Shown: one piece after another, positions 27,333 to 35,628 of the stretch
How positions within the stretch are numbered: the first letter of the stretch is position 1
How the letters are laid out: each line of letters opens with the position of its first letter
Assembly (NCBI GenBank): GCA_020073085.1
Contig: JAIQFV010000022.1
Span: forward strand, 1-55,476
Direction: 5' to 3'
DNA length: 55,476 nucleotides
From: Terriglobia bacterium
Lineage (GTDB): Bacteria > Acidobacteriota > Terriglobia > JAIQFV01
The notes under the pieces: model-generated
The model's database searches: none
What the model was told of the DNA's origin: nothing
Seen by the model: the letters and a program-made list of their open reading frames with translations, nothing else
Position numbers and translations under genes: made by a program

Positions 27333-28611
27333 TATTCGTCGAGGCGTGTGATCGGCCTGGTCGCCCTGCATTCCCAGGTTCCTGTCGCTCGGTGTGATGA
27401 ATGGCCTGTTCAGATGAGACTGAGGAGGGTGTGGGGACATAGGATGCCGGGTTTTTCTTCAGGATCACCTCCGCCAATCGCGCGGCGGCATCGGGTTTTG
27501 CGAGGGCGCGGGTGGCGATTTGCATCTCATTTAGGTTTGCCTTTGAGTTCTCGAAGAGCGAATCGAGTGCGGGCCTCAGCTGGGATATCGATTGGACCGC
27601 CCGGGCAGCCCCATGCCGGGCCAGAAACTCGGCGTTCTTTTCCTCGTGCCCGGGGATGGGATTGACAAAAACCATGGGAAGACCTATCGCCAGCGCCTCC
27701 GTGGTGGCCAATCCGCCCGGCTTGGAAATGAAGCAATCCGCCACTGTCATCAATTCCGGGATGAAATCAACAAAGCCAAAGATTTGGAGGGAACTTCGAT
27801 TGTCCCCCCGATTCTCGCTGCCGCGGGCATCCCGGCTCTCTGTGAGCCGCTCGAGCTGATGGCGGACTCCCTCGTTGTGCCCTGCCACGGCGAGGATTTG
27901 ATAGGTCCGCTCGCTGCGCATCAGGTCGGCAACCACCTGGTCCAATTCCCCAAAGCCCACGCTGCCGCCCATCACCAACAAGGTCGCGACATCCGGTCGT
28001 AAGCCGAATCGAGCGCAGAGAGTTGACCGGTCCCGGGGTGTCTGAAACTGGGAGGCGATGGGAATTCCGCTGGCCAGAACCCCCGCGCGATCCACACCGA
28101 GGCCAATGAGCCTTTCGAATAACTCGCGGTGGGCCACTACCAGCAGATCGGCCGGGGTCTTCGACCAGATGGGATGAACGTCGTAGTCCGTGATAACGGA
28201 AATGATCCGGGTTTTCGCAGAGCTGCGCCGCGAAAGCAGGTAGGCCAACTCATGGCAATTAATCTGAGTTGAAACGATGGTCTCGGGCGCAAACTGTCTC
28301 ATCCGCTCCACGAGCCGAGGGTTCCCGTGCTCGAGCAGGACCCGGGGGGCCGCAAACTTCCTTCCCTCAAATAGGGAGTTCTGATACAGGAAACGCCACA
28401 TCCAAGGGGCGCGTTCAATGAGGAACTCATAACCCTGAAACTGAATCACGCGGAACAGGGGGGAAACGAGTTGTTTGATGTCCAACACCTCGGTTTGACA
28501 CGATGGCTCCAGTTTGTGCAAAGCTTCAGCGACGGCCTCGGCAGCGCGCAAATGGCCTGAACCGAGGGACGCGGCGAGCAACAGGATCCTCTTTGCAGGG
28601 TGTGTGGACAT
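27313..28611 (-). CDS. GT28-type lipid glycosyltransferase (MGDG synthase/UgtP-like)
   Basis: A 432-residue protein. The N-terminal domain begins RILLLAASLGSGHLRAAEAV, the start of the MGDG synthase family, with ISVITDYDVHPIW. The C-terminal domain has VMGGSVGFGELDQ and SKPGGLATTEALAIGLPMV, the nucleotide-sugar site of GT28. It most likely adds a sugar from UDP-hexose to diacylglycerol or a similar lipid at the inner face of the membrane. The PAP2-family phosphatase just upstream on the same strand (82-base gap) may make the lipid acceptor or a related lipid. Its 3' end overlaps the convergent hydrolase gene. Confidence 0.8.
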   Translation of the reverse strand: MSTHPAKRILLLAASLGSGHLRAAEAVAEALHKLEPSCQTEVLDIKQLVSPLFRVIQFQGYEFLIERAPWMWRFLYQNSLFEGRKFAAPRVLLEHGNPRLVERMRQFAPETIVSTQINCHELAYLLSRRSSAKTRIISVITDYDVHPIWSKTPADLLVVAHRELFERLIGLGVDRAGVLASGIPIASQFQTPRDRSTLCARFGLRPDVATLLVMGGSVGFGELDQVVADLMRSERTYQILAVAGHNEGVRHQLERLTESRDARGSENRGDNRSSLQIFGFVDFIPELMTVADCFISKPGGLATTEALAIGLPMVFVNPIPGHEEKNAEFLARHGAARAVQSISQLRPALDSLFENSKANLNEMQIATRALAKPDAAARLAEVILKKNPASYVPTPSSVSSEQAIHHTERQEPGNAGRPGRSHASTNITLPSE

Positions 28612-28693
28612 GGCGGGACGGTCGTCTGTGACCGTGGAGTACTGACTTCAAATTCGGGTGCCGTCCGCGCTCTCGGCGGTGTAGTCTTCCACC

Positions 28694-29545
28694 TTAAGCG
28701 GAAATCTTGTCGGTGGCGAACTGCCTCAGTTGCTCAAAACGCAGAGCGGCTCGCGAGAACATTGAAGGGGCATAGCTGAATGAAAGCGAGCCGCAGAGGA
28801 TGGCAGCGACACCGCCCGACAGGAGGTCGAGCGGCCAATGAATGCCCAGGTACAGGGTCGAGACGATCACCATCAATGATGCGAGAGTTGCCAGCAGCGC
28901 CACCCTGCTCCTTCCGGATCGCCAGGCGGCCATCGCAATCAGCAATGCCAGCGAGGTATGAAAACTCGGGAAACAATTGTCCAGGGCGCTGATCGACCGG
29001 AAATGTTCCATGACGAGAGGGCTGATACGGTCGATCAGGAGCCGGACATGCGGATCGCTGACCCAGACCTCATTCACCGGAAAAAACAGATAAAAGGGAA
29101 GTACAAACAGCAAATTGGTAAAGTAGGCAGCCACGAGGAATTGTGCCACCTCTTCCCGGTTATCGTAAACCAGCACAAAAAACACCGCGAACATGATTGC
29201 CGGAAAGATCCAGATATACGTGTAGGTAAACAGATAAGTCGCCACCACACTGCGGTGCCGCTGAATATGCTCCACCCAAGTGGTTCCAAAACGGGATACG
29301 AAGGGAGTGTAATCTTTCTGGATGGCCTGGGTGACCCGGGCGTCGAAGTGTGCTTCGACGTAGTCAATGAGTGAAACGACCAATGCAGCCAGCAGACAAA
29401 GAACGTAACCGGTCTGCGGCAGGCGTTCACGAATCTGCCGGAAGATCTCTCCCATCGGAATGCGGGGAACCATCAATCTGACCAGCAAGAGGATCGTACC
29501 CACCAGGATGATGGTTTGTACAATCGAGTATTCGAACCTGATCAC
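28694..29545 (-). CDS. PAP2-family membrane phosphatase
   Basis: A 283-residue integral membrane protein with about six hydrophobic segments. The PAP2 motifs are CFPSFHTS (191-198) and STLYLGIHWPLDLLSGG (229-245), with the catalytic His residues; the first PAP2 motif (KxxxxxxRP) is not obvious. It is similar in plan to Aur1/inositol-phosphoceramide synthase-type PAP2 proteins, so a lipid phosphate or a phospho-head-group transfer is the likely reaction. GTG 29545 is taken as start because GGAGGGG lies just upstream. It precedes the lipid glycosyltransferase on the same strand. Confidence 0.78.
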   Translation of the reverse strand: MIRFEYSIVQTIILVGTILLLVRLMVPRIPMGEIFRQIRERLPQTGYVLCLLAALVVSLIDYVEAHFDARVTQAIQKDYTPFVSRFGTTWVEHIQRHRSVVATYLFTYTYIWIFPAIMFAVFFVLVYDNREEVAQFLVAAYFTNLLFVLPFYLFFPVNEVWVSDPHVRLLIDRISPLVMEHFRSISALDNCFPSFHTSLALLIAMAAWRSGRSRVALLATLASLMVIVSTLYLGIHWPLDLLSGGVAAILCGSLSFSYAPSMFSRAALRFEQLRQFATDKISA

Positions 29546-29748
29546 AATCCCCTCCGAAAGCGTGCGTGGGGGCAAACGCGGTGTTTCCCACTCGCACACG
29601 TCAACGCTTGTTCTCTCTAATCATCACATCTTATCGAGGTGGGGAGAGATCGTCAACTGCCGCGGGCATACAAACAAGCCACGGGGATGGAGGCAAAAGC
29701 GGCTTTTTTCGATCCGTCGAAGATCTGGAAGAGTTTTAAAGACAGGGG

Positions 29749-30963
29749 TTATTCGTAGCGCAAGGCGTCAATCGGATCCAGGGTGGCGGCCTTGTGGGCG
29801 GGGTAATAGCCAAACACCATTCCCACGAAGGCCGAGACGCTGAGCCCCACAAGGATAGCGATCAATGAAATCACCGTTGGCCATTCGAGGACGTTGCTGA
29901 TAACGGCAGAGGAGGCGATCCCCAGGCCCACTCCGATCACCCCTCCCACCACGGTCAGGGTCACCGCCTCAATCAGAAACTGGAGGCGGACATCACTCTG
30001 GTGAGCGCCCACAGCCATCCGCAGGCCGATCTCGCGGGTGCGCTCGGTGACGGTGACCAGCATGATATTCATCGTGTTGATGCCGCCGATGAACAGCGCC
30101 AACGAGGCCACGGTGGCCAGCAGCAGGGTCATGATCCGGTTGGTCTCATTCACCATCTCCGCAATCTCGGTGTAATCCCGGATCGAGAAATCGTCGGGTT
30201 GGTCGGAGCGAAGATGATGGCGCTGACGCATCAGGGAGGTGATCTGGTCCTTGGCCATCCCGATTTGTTCGCGACTCACCACTGAGATGTACATGTCCTT
30301 GATGTAGCGGATGCCCAGCATCTTGCGCTGGGCCGTGGTCCACGGAATGATAATGTTGTCATCCTGGTCGGATCCCGTCACGCTGCTTCCTTTGGTTTCC
30401 AACACGCCCACGACCTTGTAAGGATTGCCGCGAATCCGGATGGTTTCCCCGACCGGATTCTTGCCCTCGGGGAAGAGCTGGTCGACGATCGTTTGGCCCA
30501 ACACGGCGACCTTTTCAGCTGACGAGATGTCGGATTCAGAAAAATAATCCCCCTTGACCACATTCCAATGGCGGATGAGCCGATAATCCAGGTCAACGCC
30601 GTTGACCTGGGTATTCCAGTTGTGGTCTTCAAAACCCACCTGGGCGCGAAAATCCACATTGGGAGAAGCCAGCGCCACGGAGGGACACTGGTTCCGCACT
30701 GCCACCACGTCTTCGAACATCATGGTGTTGAACGCCGTTCGGACGCCCTGGATCTGCCGATTGCCGGCCTCCACGAACAGCATGTTCGTGCCCATGCTTT
30801 CCAACTTTTGAATCACTGCCCGGTTGGCGCCATCTCCAATGGAGACCATCGCGATGACCGCCGCAATGCCGATCGAAATGCCCAGCAGGGTAAGGGTCGC
30901 CCGCAGTTTGTGGCGCCCCAGCGCTTTCCATGCGGTAAAGATATTGATTCTCAGCCACTGCAT
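29749..30963 (-). CDS. MacB/FtsX-type ABC transporter permease, without adjacent ATPase
   Basis: A 404-residue protein. One N-terminal membrane helix (LRATLTLLGISIGIAAVIAMVSIG) is followed by a large periplasmic MacB_PCD domain (about 50-245) and three C-terminal helices of the FtsX domain (LLLATVASLALFIGGINTMNIML, TREIGLRMAVGAH, PAHKAATLDPIDALRYE). This is the permease half of a MacAB/LolCDE-like system for lipoproteins, peptides or drugs. No ATPase or membrane-fusion gene is next to it, so it either borrows a distant ATPase or the partner lies elsewhere. Confidence 0.85.
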   Translation of the reverse strand: MQWLRINIFTAWKALGRHKLRATLTLLGISIGIAAVIAMVSIGDGANRAVIQKLESMGTNMLFVEAGNRQIQGVRTAFNTMMFEDVVAVRNQCPSVALASPNVDFRAQVGFEDHNWNTQVNGVDLDYRLIRHWNVVKGDYFSESDISSAEKVAVLGQTIVDQLFPEGKNPVGETIRIRGNPYKVVGVLETKGSSVTGSDQDDNIIIPWTTAQRKMLGIRYIKDMYISVVSREQIGMAKDQITSLMRQRHHLRSDQPDDFSIRDYTEIAEMVNETNRIMTLLLATVASLALFIGGINTMNIMLVTVTERTREIGLRMAVGAHQSDVRLQFLIEAVTLTVVGGVIGVGLGIASSAVISNVLEWPTVISLIAILVGLSVSAFVGMVFGYYPAHKAATLDPIDALRYE

Positions 30964-31031
30964 TGTCGCAACCTCTCGATCGGACTCCTCAATAAGGACG
31001 TCAGAAGGTCCCTGTCCGTTGCAGTTTAGAA

Positions 31032-31227
31032 TCTAAATTCCAAATACCAATAGCCAAATTCCAAGTAAAATCCAAAAACCAAATTCCAAACAGAGTCCAA
31101 ATTACAGGAAAAACTTAATGATCATGTGCAAATGGAGCGTCAGCTCCTGTTGTTTTGCCTCCGCCTTTGTTTGGCATGTTTGGAATTTGGTTTTTATTTG
31201 GAATTTGGAATTTGAAATTGGAATTTT
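31032..31227. repeat. Inverted-repeat element of CCAAATTCCAAA units, copy C
   Basis: It fills most of the gap between the permease gene and the DUF1259 gene. The left arm has CAAATACCAATAGCCAAATTCC-like units and the right arm TTTGGAATTTGG units. The right junction (CCGCC..TTTG..TTGGC.TGTTTGGAAT) is similar to copy A, so they are one element family. Confidence 0.75.
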
Positions 31228-31241
31228 ACTCCGACTCCTCA

Positions 31242-32171
31242 TCAATGTTTCAGATTAACGTGGTCCAGTGCGCTCCGGATCCCGGCGGCGATCCTTACCG
31301 CCGGTCCTTCTCCCCAGAAATGCAGGAAGAACAGGCGCGGGTCCTCGTCCAACATGTGATTGTGAAGGGCGGTCACGGAAATTCCCGCAGATCGAAGGGC
31401 CTGGATCACAGGGTTGACTTCGCTGGCGATGAGCACAAAGTCGCCCGTGGTCGCGACCCCTTCGGGGGCATCCTGAATGTTAATGAAATTGGCGGTCCCC
31501 ATCAGCGGGGGAATCTCCTCTCCGTGCGCACGGATGGTTTCAGCCCGCGGAAAACCGAAAGAGAGCACTCCAGCACTCTCAGAGCCCTTCCTCCCCAGGA
31601 TTTCCTCGATTTTCTTGCCGTCGAATTTGATGGCTTGAGCGGTGGACTTCTTCACGGCATCTGAGTGCGGGCCCAGTGCCAGCGGAGTAGCCGTCGTCGC
31701 GAGCGCAGCCTTCAAGGTTTTTGCAAGGGTTTCGGCGTTGCCGTGCGCCATGTAATGCATGTACATCACGTGGGGGGTCTCGCCGAGCAGGTGGTTGTGG
31801 AGGGCGGAGATCATGACGCCGCCGGCTTCAAGCCGGTCCACCACCCCTTCGATTTCACCCTGCAGGAGCACAAGGTCACCCATCATGGTGGCAGAGTCTT
31901 CAGTCCCTGTGAACGCCACCCAGGAACCCAGGGCCAATCCCGGCTTTAGCGTCACTCCCCCCAGCGTCACCTTCAGGTCAGTGCGGGGAAATCCGAACTT
32001 TACAGTCCCCCCACTGTAAGTTCCTGTCCTTCCCAATACCGCTTCGACCTTCTTCCAGGAAGTCGCTTCACCTTCTGCCAAAGAAAGGGCCGGCGGGAGG
32101 ACCAAGAGCGTGGCCATTGAGACGATACAAAGAATACGGAACCATGTCGAAAATCTATTCATCGAGTTCAT
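31242..32171 (-). CDS. DUF1259 (LppY/LpqO-type) secreted protein
   Basis: A 309-residue protein with a signal peptide (MNSMNRFSTWFRILCIVSMA ... LSLAEG). It contains two copies of the same domain of about 130 residues. The first has VLGRTGTYSGGTVKFGFPRTD and SALHNHLLGETPHVMYMHYMAHG; the second ILGRKGSESAGVLSFGFPRAE and TALHNHMLDEDPRLFFLHFWGEG. The HNHxL..E.P......H core looks like a metal site, but no activity is known. AAGGAG lies 6 nt before the ATG. It is in the same direction as the chr operon but separated from it by a repeat element. Confidence 0.8.
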   Translation of the reverse strand: MNSMNRFSTWFRILCIVSMATLLVLPPALSLAEGEATSWKKVEAVLGRTGTYSGGTVKFGFPRTDLKVTLGGVTLKPGLALGSWVAFTGTEDSATMMGDLVLLQGEIEGVVDRLEAGGVMISALHNHLLGETPHVMYMHYMAHGNAETLAKTLKAALATTATPLALGPHSDAVKKSTAQAIKFDGKKIEEILGRKGSESAGVLSFGFPRAETIRAHGEEIPPLMGTANFINIQDAPEGVATTGDFVLIASEVNPVIQALRSAGISVTALHNHMLDEDPRLFFLHFWGEGPAVRIAAGIRSALDHVNLKH

Positions 32172-32192
32172 TGTGGACTCCTTGTTTAAGAT

Positions 32193-32437
32193 CAGTTGTC
32201 AGTTCTCAGTTGTCAGTGAAGAGCGAGACTTGAGCGGTTTGACAGTGACGCCAGACGGCAGAGATAAGGAGGGGGACCTCAATCACAACCGACCACTCAA
32301 TTCCTCTCTTTCGATGTCCGCCAAACTGGATCCGAATCTCGTACGCAGTCAGATTGGAAGACCATAGAGCTGAACAGTTTTTCAACTGACAACTGGCAAC
32401 CGACAACTAACCTCTGACAACTGGTTACTGGCAACTG
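32193..32437. repeat. CAGTTGYCAGT-unit inverted-repeat element, copy 1
   Basis: The left arm (32193-32216) is built of CAGTTGTCAGTTCTCAG units and the right arm (about 32383-32437) of CAACTGACAACTGGCAAC units, flanking about 165 bases of unique sequence. The left inner junction CAGTGAAGAGCGAGAC matches CAGTGAAAGGCGAGAC in copy 2 (35629-35934). The right edge almost touches the stop of the chrB C-domain gene. Confidence 0.75.
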
Positions 32438-32441
32438 TTCT

Positions 32442-32873
32442 TCACTGCTTGCAGAATTCATACAACGCATCATAAACCGGAAATTGTTTTTCCAGGCGCT
32501 CTTCATCGGAGGTGCAGGTCTTGGAAAACCCATTGGCGATGGCGTAGAGTCCCGCGCTTTCAGGCGCGGCATGCATTTCACGGGGGATGTCCGCGCCATG
32601 CACGATGAGAGCGAGTCGTGCCAGGGCTGGATTCCCCTTTAAATGGAATTCTTCGAGGATGGTTTCAAACGAACAGTATCCATCGCGATGATTCAACTTA
32701 ACACCCGGATTTTTTGGGACGTCAAAGGGCGTTGCCTCGAGGTCCCGGGACCGCTCCAGGATCACCGCCTCCTGGACAAAGATGAATTCCGCGCTCGGAT
32801 CGATAAAGCGTTTGATCAGCCAAGGGCAGGCCACCCGATCGACCTTTACATTTTCTCGAGTAATCCATTTCAT
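32442..32873 (-). CDS. ChrB C-terminal-domain protein (chromate-resistance type)
   Basis: A 143-residue single-domain protein. WITRENVKVDRVACPWLIKRFIDP opens it, then the acidic/His pattern ATPFDVPKNP and LNHRDGYCSFETILEEF, then VHGADIPREMHAAPESAGLYAIANGF. This is the ChrB C-terminal domain. The neighbouring longer ChrB has the same domain after an N-terminal domain. It is the third gene of the operon; its ATG overlaps the MFS stop by 4 bases. The function of the isolated domain is unknown; a role in chromate or oxyanion response is inferred from family name and context. Confidence 0.8.
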   Translation of the reverse strand: MKWITRENVKVDRVACPWLIKRFIDPSAEFIFVQEAVILERSRDLEATPFDVPKNPGVKLNHRDGYCSFETILEEFHLKGNPALARLALIVHGADIPREMHAAPESAGLYAIANGFSKTCTSDEERLEKQFPVYDALYEFCKQ

Positions 32874-34081
32874 GCATTCACCTCCTGGGTCTTATCATGA
32901 ACAGAAACGAGAAAGAAGAGGGCTCCCGCTACCCCGCAGAGAAAGGCAGCGTGGAATGTGGCGTTGGGTGAAAGGATGTGCCAGAGCCATCCTCCGACCG
33001 CGGCCGCCGGGGTCACCGAAATGTTCCGGATAAAGTAGTAAAGCCCGACATGACGTCCCCGGCATTGTTCATCCGCAAAGTTCACAATCATCGCCTTCCG
33101 CGCTGGTTCCCCGAACTCGCGGAGGCCTCCGACCACAAAGGCGCCGAACATTTGCGGGAAGCTCCGGGCATGCGCCACCATCAGGGGGAAAAGGGCGAAG
33201 CAGATGAATGTGAAAAATACGAGCGGCTTCCGTCCGACGCGGGAGGCCAAAGCAGCCGCCGGGAGATACCCCGCGATGGCGGTGGTCATTTGGACGCCGA
33301 CCAGCAGTCCAAATTGTTTCGGGTTCAGGCCAATGATGTTGATGGCGTAAATCACGATAAAGATCTCGGCGATCCCCTCCGCGAGTCTCGCGAGAATGTC
33401 GGAAAACAGGAGCTGCTTGAGGACGGGCGAAAAACTCCGGAAGAGCAGGACCATCCCGCCGGCGGGACGGGAAAGCGAGGATGGAGTTTGAAGATAGAAC
33501 CTCTGTTGAAGGATCATGGCGAACAGAGCCATCAGGACGGCGACGGCCAGCCCCGTCCGGACTCCGCGAACCATCCCCTCACGAGCGATCAGCAGTCCCC
33601 CCAGGACGGGGGCAATGACGATGGGCAGTCGTTTCAGCAACGATTGCCACGAAAACCCCAGCGTCCTTCGCTCGCTGGACAGGGAGGCTCCGATCGCGGC
33701 GAAGATGGCAGGGGACCCCAGGGACGACCAGCTCATGACAAATAAAACTCCGATGAAAAGCATCCACGGTCGCGAGCTGAGCAAGTAGATGACATAGCCA
33801 CAAGCCGCCATCCCGGCGAATAGGGTCAAAGCCTGCCGTTCGCCCAGTCGATCAGACAGGACTCCTCCGGGGTATTGATAAACCGCGTCGAGGAAATCCT
33901 TGAAGGTGCCAAAGACGGCAATCAGGGCGATGGAGCCGCCCAGGGCTTCCAGGTACTTCGGGAGAAAACTGTTCCAAAGCTCTTCCCCAAAAGCGACCAG
34001 AAAAACGGCGACTGACAGGATGATGACGTTGCGTTCAATGGAAGACGATTTCCGCAGGCTCAGGGAATTCACCGGGTTCAC
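32870..34081 (-). CDS. MFS transporter in the chrB operon
   Basis: A 403-residue major facilitator with about twelve membrane helices. The helix 2-3 loop carries the GVLSDRLGERQA form of motif A. The second half has GLLVGVQMTTAIAGYLPAAALASRVGRKP. The gene overlaps chrB upstream (4 bp) and the ChrB-domain gene downstream (4 bp), so the three are translated together. A ChrA chromate transporter is the usual companion of chrB; here the MFS protein takes that place. The substrate is not known. It could export chromate or another oxyanion, or a metabolite. Confidence 0.82.
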   Translation of the reverse strand: MNPVNSLSLRKSSSIERNVIILSVAVFLVAFGEELWNSFLPKYLEALGGSIALIAVFGTFKDFLDAVYQYPGGVLSDRLGERQALTLFAGMAACGYVIYLLSSRPWMLFIGVLFVMSWSSLGSPAIFAAIGASLSSERRTLGFSWQSLLKRLPIVIAPVLGGLLIAREGMVRGVRTGLAVAVLMALFAMILQQRFYLQTPSSLSRPAGGMVLLFRSFSPVLKQLLFSDILARLAEGIAEIFIVIYAINIIGLNPKQFGLLVGVQMTTAIAGYLPAAALASRVGRKPLVFFTFICFALFPLMVAHARSFPQMFGAFVVGGLREFGEPARKAMIVNFADEQCRGRHVGLYYFIRNISVTPAAAVGGWLWHILSPNATFHAAFLCGVAGALFFLVSVHDKTQEVNA

Positions 34082-35121
34082 TTCGGCACTCTTCCGGATG
34101 ACGGAGGTTTCACTCGTCCCGGGGGGTGTCCCCCTTTAGAATTGTGCTTTTGTTTCAAGTATCCGTAAAGTCGGTTGAATAGCTGGAGCCCCGCTTCCAG
34201 CCGCTTGGAATCCTCTTTGATTGCCGCACAAAGCGACTGGATGACGAGGTTGAATCCTGCGGCTTCGGCTCGACCAAACTTCTCGTCTTTGAGATCGACG
34301 TCGTGGACGATTTCAGCGATCTCCGTGAGAGCCGAATCGGAGTGCAACTGAAATCGCTTGACGAAGGTCTCAAAAGTGCAATCGTCCCCGTGATGACTGA
34401 ATTCCGCACCAAAGCAATCGAAGGGGACCGGGCCGCGGGGGATCCGGCCTTCTGCTGCAAAGATCATTTTAGCCTTCGGATCGATAAAACGGCGGATCAG
34501 CCAGGCCGACGCCAGGCGGTCAATATGCAGGTCACGGCGCGTCACCCAGGTCTTGCCCTGGAACTGATTCGGGGTGCAACGTTCGCTTGAGGGGGAAGTG
34601 GGGGAGGTCTCAGGGCTCGAGCTGCGCAGTGTTTGCAATCGCCGTCCGAGGCGGGCCACTTGCTTCTCCACGGCGCGGGCCCGGTTTGAGCGAAAGAAAT
34701 CCACGCGCCGGATCCGCTCGAGCGACGACTTCAAATCTTCCCAGTCCGAAAGCAGTTTCTTCGTCCGTTGCGGGGAGAGGGGCGTCCGGTCGAGGATCGC
34801 GTCCAGTTTCCGCCCCAGGGTTCCCGACTGCTGCAATAGATCCGTGTAGTCAGCGTCCCGGGACGCCTGGAACCGCTTCCTGAGTTCCTGGTCTTCCTGT
34901 GGCCTCAAGGCTTTCGAAAGAAAAACCGACGCCTCGCCGCCGGCGTCGCGAATCTGCTGCGAGAGCCACTCGAAGTCTTCATGCTGGTCTCTGGAATAAG
35001 GAAGGACGTAGACCGAGTTGCGATGCAGCACCGCCCCCATCTTCTTCAGGGCGCGCCAGATCCTGACGCGCGCCTGCGACGGTTGCGGGGGAATCTGATG
35101 CACAAGAAAGAGCCAGCGCAT
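34078..35121 (-). CDS. chrB: ChrB-like protein (N- and C-terminal domains)
   Basis: A 347-residue protein with both ChrB domains. The N-terminal part (MRWLFLVHQIPPQPSQARVRIWRAL, VLPYSRDQHEDFEWLSQQI) resembles the winged-helix-like/DNA-related N-domain; the C-terminal part (RDLHIDRLASAWLIRRFIDPKAKMIF, HGDDCTFETFVKRF, IAEIVHDVDLKDEKFG) matches the same domain as the small ChrB protein. In some bacteria ChrB senses chromate and regulates the chr operon. The start ATG 35121 is 27 bases after the predicted transcription start, without a Shine-Dalgarno; a TTG two codons earlier is in frame. It is the first gene of the three-gene operon. Confidence 0.83.
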   Translation of the reverse strand: MRWLFLVHQIPPQPSQARVRIWRALKKMGAVLHRNSVYVLPYSRDQHEDFEWLSQQIRDAGGEASVFLSKALRPQEDQELRKRFQASRDADYTDLLQQSGTLGRKLDAILDRTPLSPQRTKKLLSDWEDLKSSLERIRRVDFFRSNRARAVEKQVARLGRRLQTLRSSSPETSPTSPSSERCTPNQFQGKTWVTRRDLHIDRLASAWLIRRFIDPKAKMIFAAEGRIPRGPVPFDCFGAEFSHHGDDCTFETFVKRFQLHSDSALTEIAEIVHDVDLKDEKFGRAEAAGFNLVIQSLCAAIKEDSKRLEAGLQLFNRLYGYLKQKHNSKGGHPPGRVKPPSSGRVPK

Positions 35122-35138
35122 AGTCAATTTGTGATGGC

Positions 35139-35171
35139 GTAACGATCGTTACATAGATTAACGAATGTTAC
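35139..35171 (-). promoter_or_regulatory. Two palindromic operators at the chrB promoter
   Basis: Operator 1 is GTAACGATCGTTAC (35139-35152), a perfect 14-bp palindrome over the transcription start. Operator 2 is TTAACGAATGTTAC (35158-35171), one half-site identical and the other with one change, over the -10 and spacer. Their centres are 19 bp apart, close to two helical turns. The shape (GTAAC-N4-GTTAC) is like TetR-family operators. No TetR gene is in the window; ChrB itself is another candidate. Confidence 0.7.
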
Positions 35172-35183
35172 ATACCTTGTCAA
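35155..35183 (-). promoter_or_regulatory. chrB operon promoter
   Basis: Minus strand: TTGACA (35183-35178), a 17-nt spacer, TAATCT (35160-35155). This is close to the sigma-70 consensus. Operator 2 overlaps it and operator 1 lies just downstream, so repressor binding would block RNA polymerase. Confidence 0.75.
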
Positions 35184-35218
35184 GATCACCCGTCTTCGGG
35201 GAGTCGGTTCAAAAGTAT

Positions 35219-35248
35219 TTGACACTCGCTGCCGACTTTTGCTACCTT
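35219..35248 (+). promoter_or_regulatory. Promoter of the cobalamin-riboswitch operon
   Basis: Plus strand: TTGACA (35219-35224), an 18-nt spacer, TACCTT (35243-35248). The predicted start near 35256 is just upstream of the riboswitch. It is back to back with the chrB promoter; the two -35 boxes are 35 bp apart. Confidence 0.65.
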
Positions 35249-35274
35249 GAAAAGGCATTGTGATCTTTCTCAGC

Positions 35275-35466
35275 GGTTTCAGGTACTCCGAAAGGTCGGA
35301 GTCAAAAAGGGAACGCCGTGAAAGTCGGCGACGGTCGCGCCACTGTGAGACCACGCTTCCGGGTTCAAAACCACTGTTCCTCACGCACTGAGCGGGACGG
35401 GATGGGAAGGTGAGAACGCAACCGAGAGTGGCCAAGTCAGGAGACCTGCCTGGAACCAGCGAAACC
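35275..35466 (+). promoter_or_regulatory. Cobalamin (AdoCbl) riboswitch
   Basis: The outer stem P1 is GGTTTC (35275-35280) paired with GAAACC (35461-35466). Inside are the conserved blocks GGGAACGCCGTGAAAGTC, GCGCCACTGTGA and CAGGAGACCTGCC (35438-35450), which are the hallmarks of the class. With the terminator at 35585 it most likely reduces transcription of the btu genes when cobalamin is plentiful. Confidence 0.92.
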
Positions 35467-35584
35467 TAGGAACTGAAGCCAGGGGCTCGGCATCCCGAGC
35501 GATGCCCCAAAGCTTCTCTCCTTCAGGTTCACGACTCCAAAGTTGTGCTCTTCGCGTCAAAGGGCCCGTGGACAAAGTTTATTG

Positions 35585-35626
35585 CCCCGTGCGTTTTCCT
35601 ACGAAGATGCACGGGGTATTTTTTTA
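35585..35626 (+). terminator. Rho-independent terminator downstream of the riboswitch
   Basis: CCCCGTGC (35585-35592) and GCACGGGG (35609-35616) form an 8-bp stem, followed by TATTTTTTTA. It lies about 120 bases after the aptamer and about 215 bases before btuF, as expected for ligand-controlled premature termination. Confidence 0.85.
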
Positions 35627-35628
35627 TT

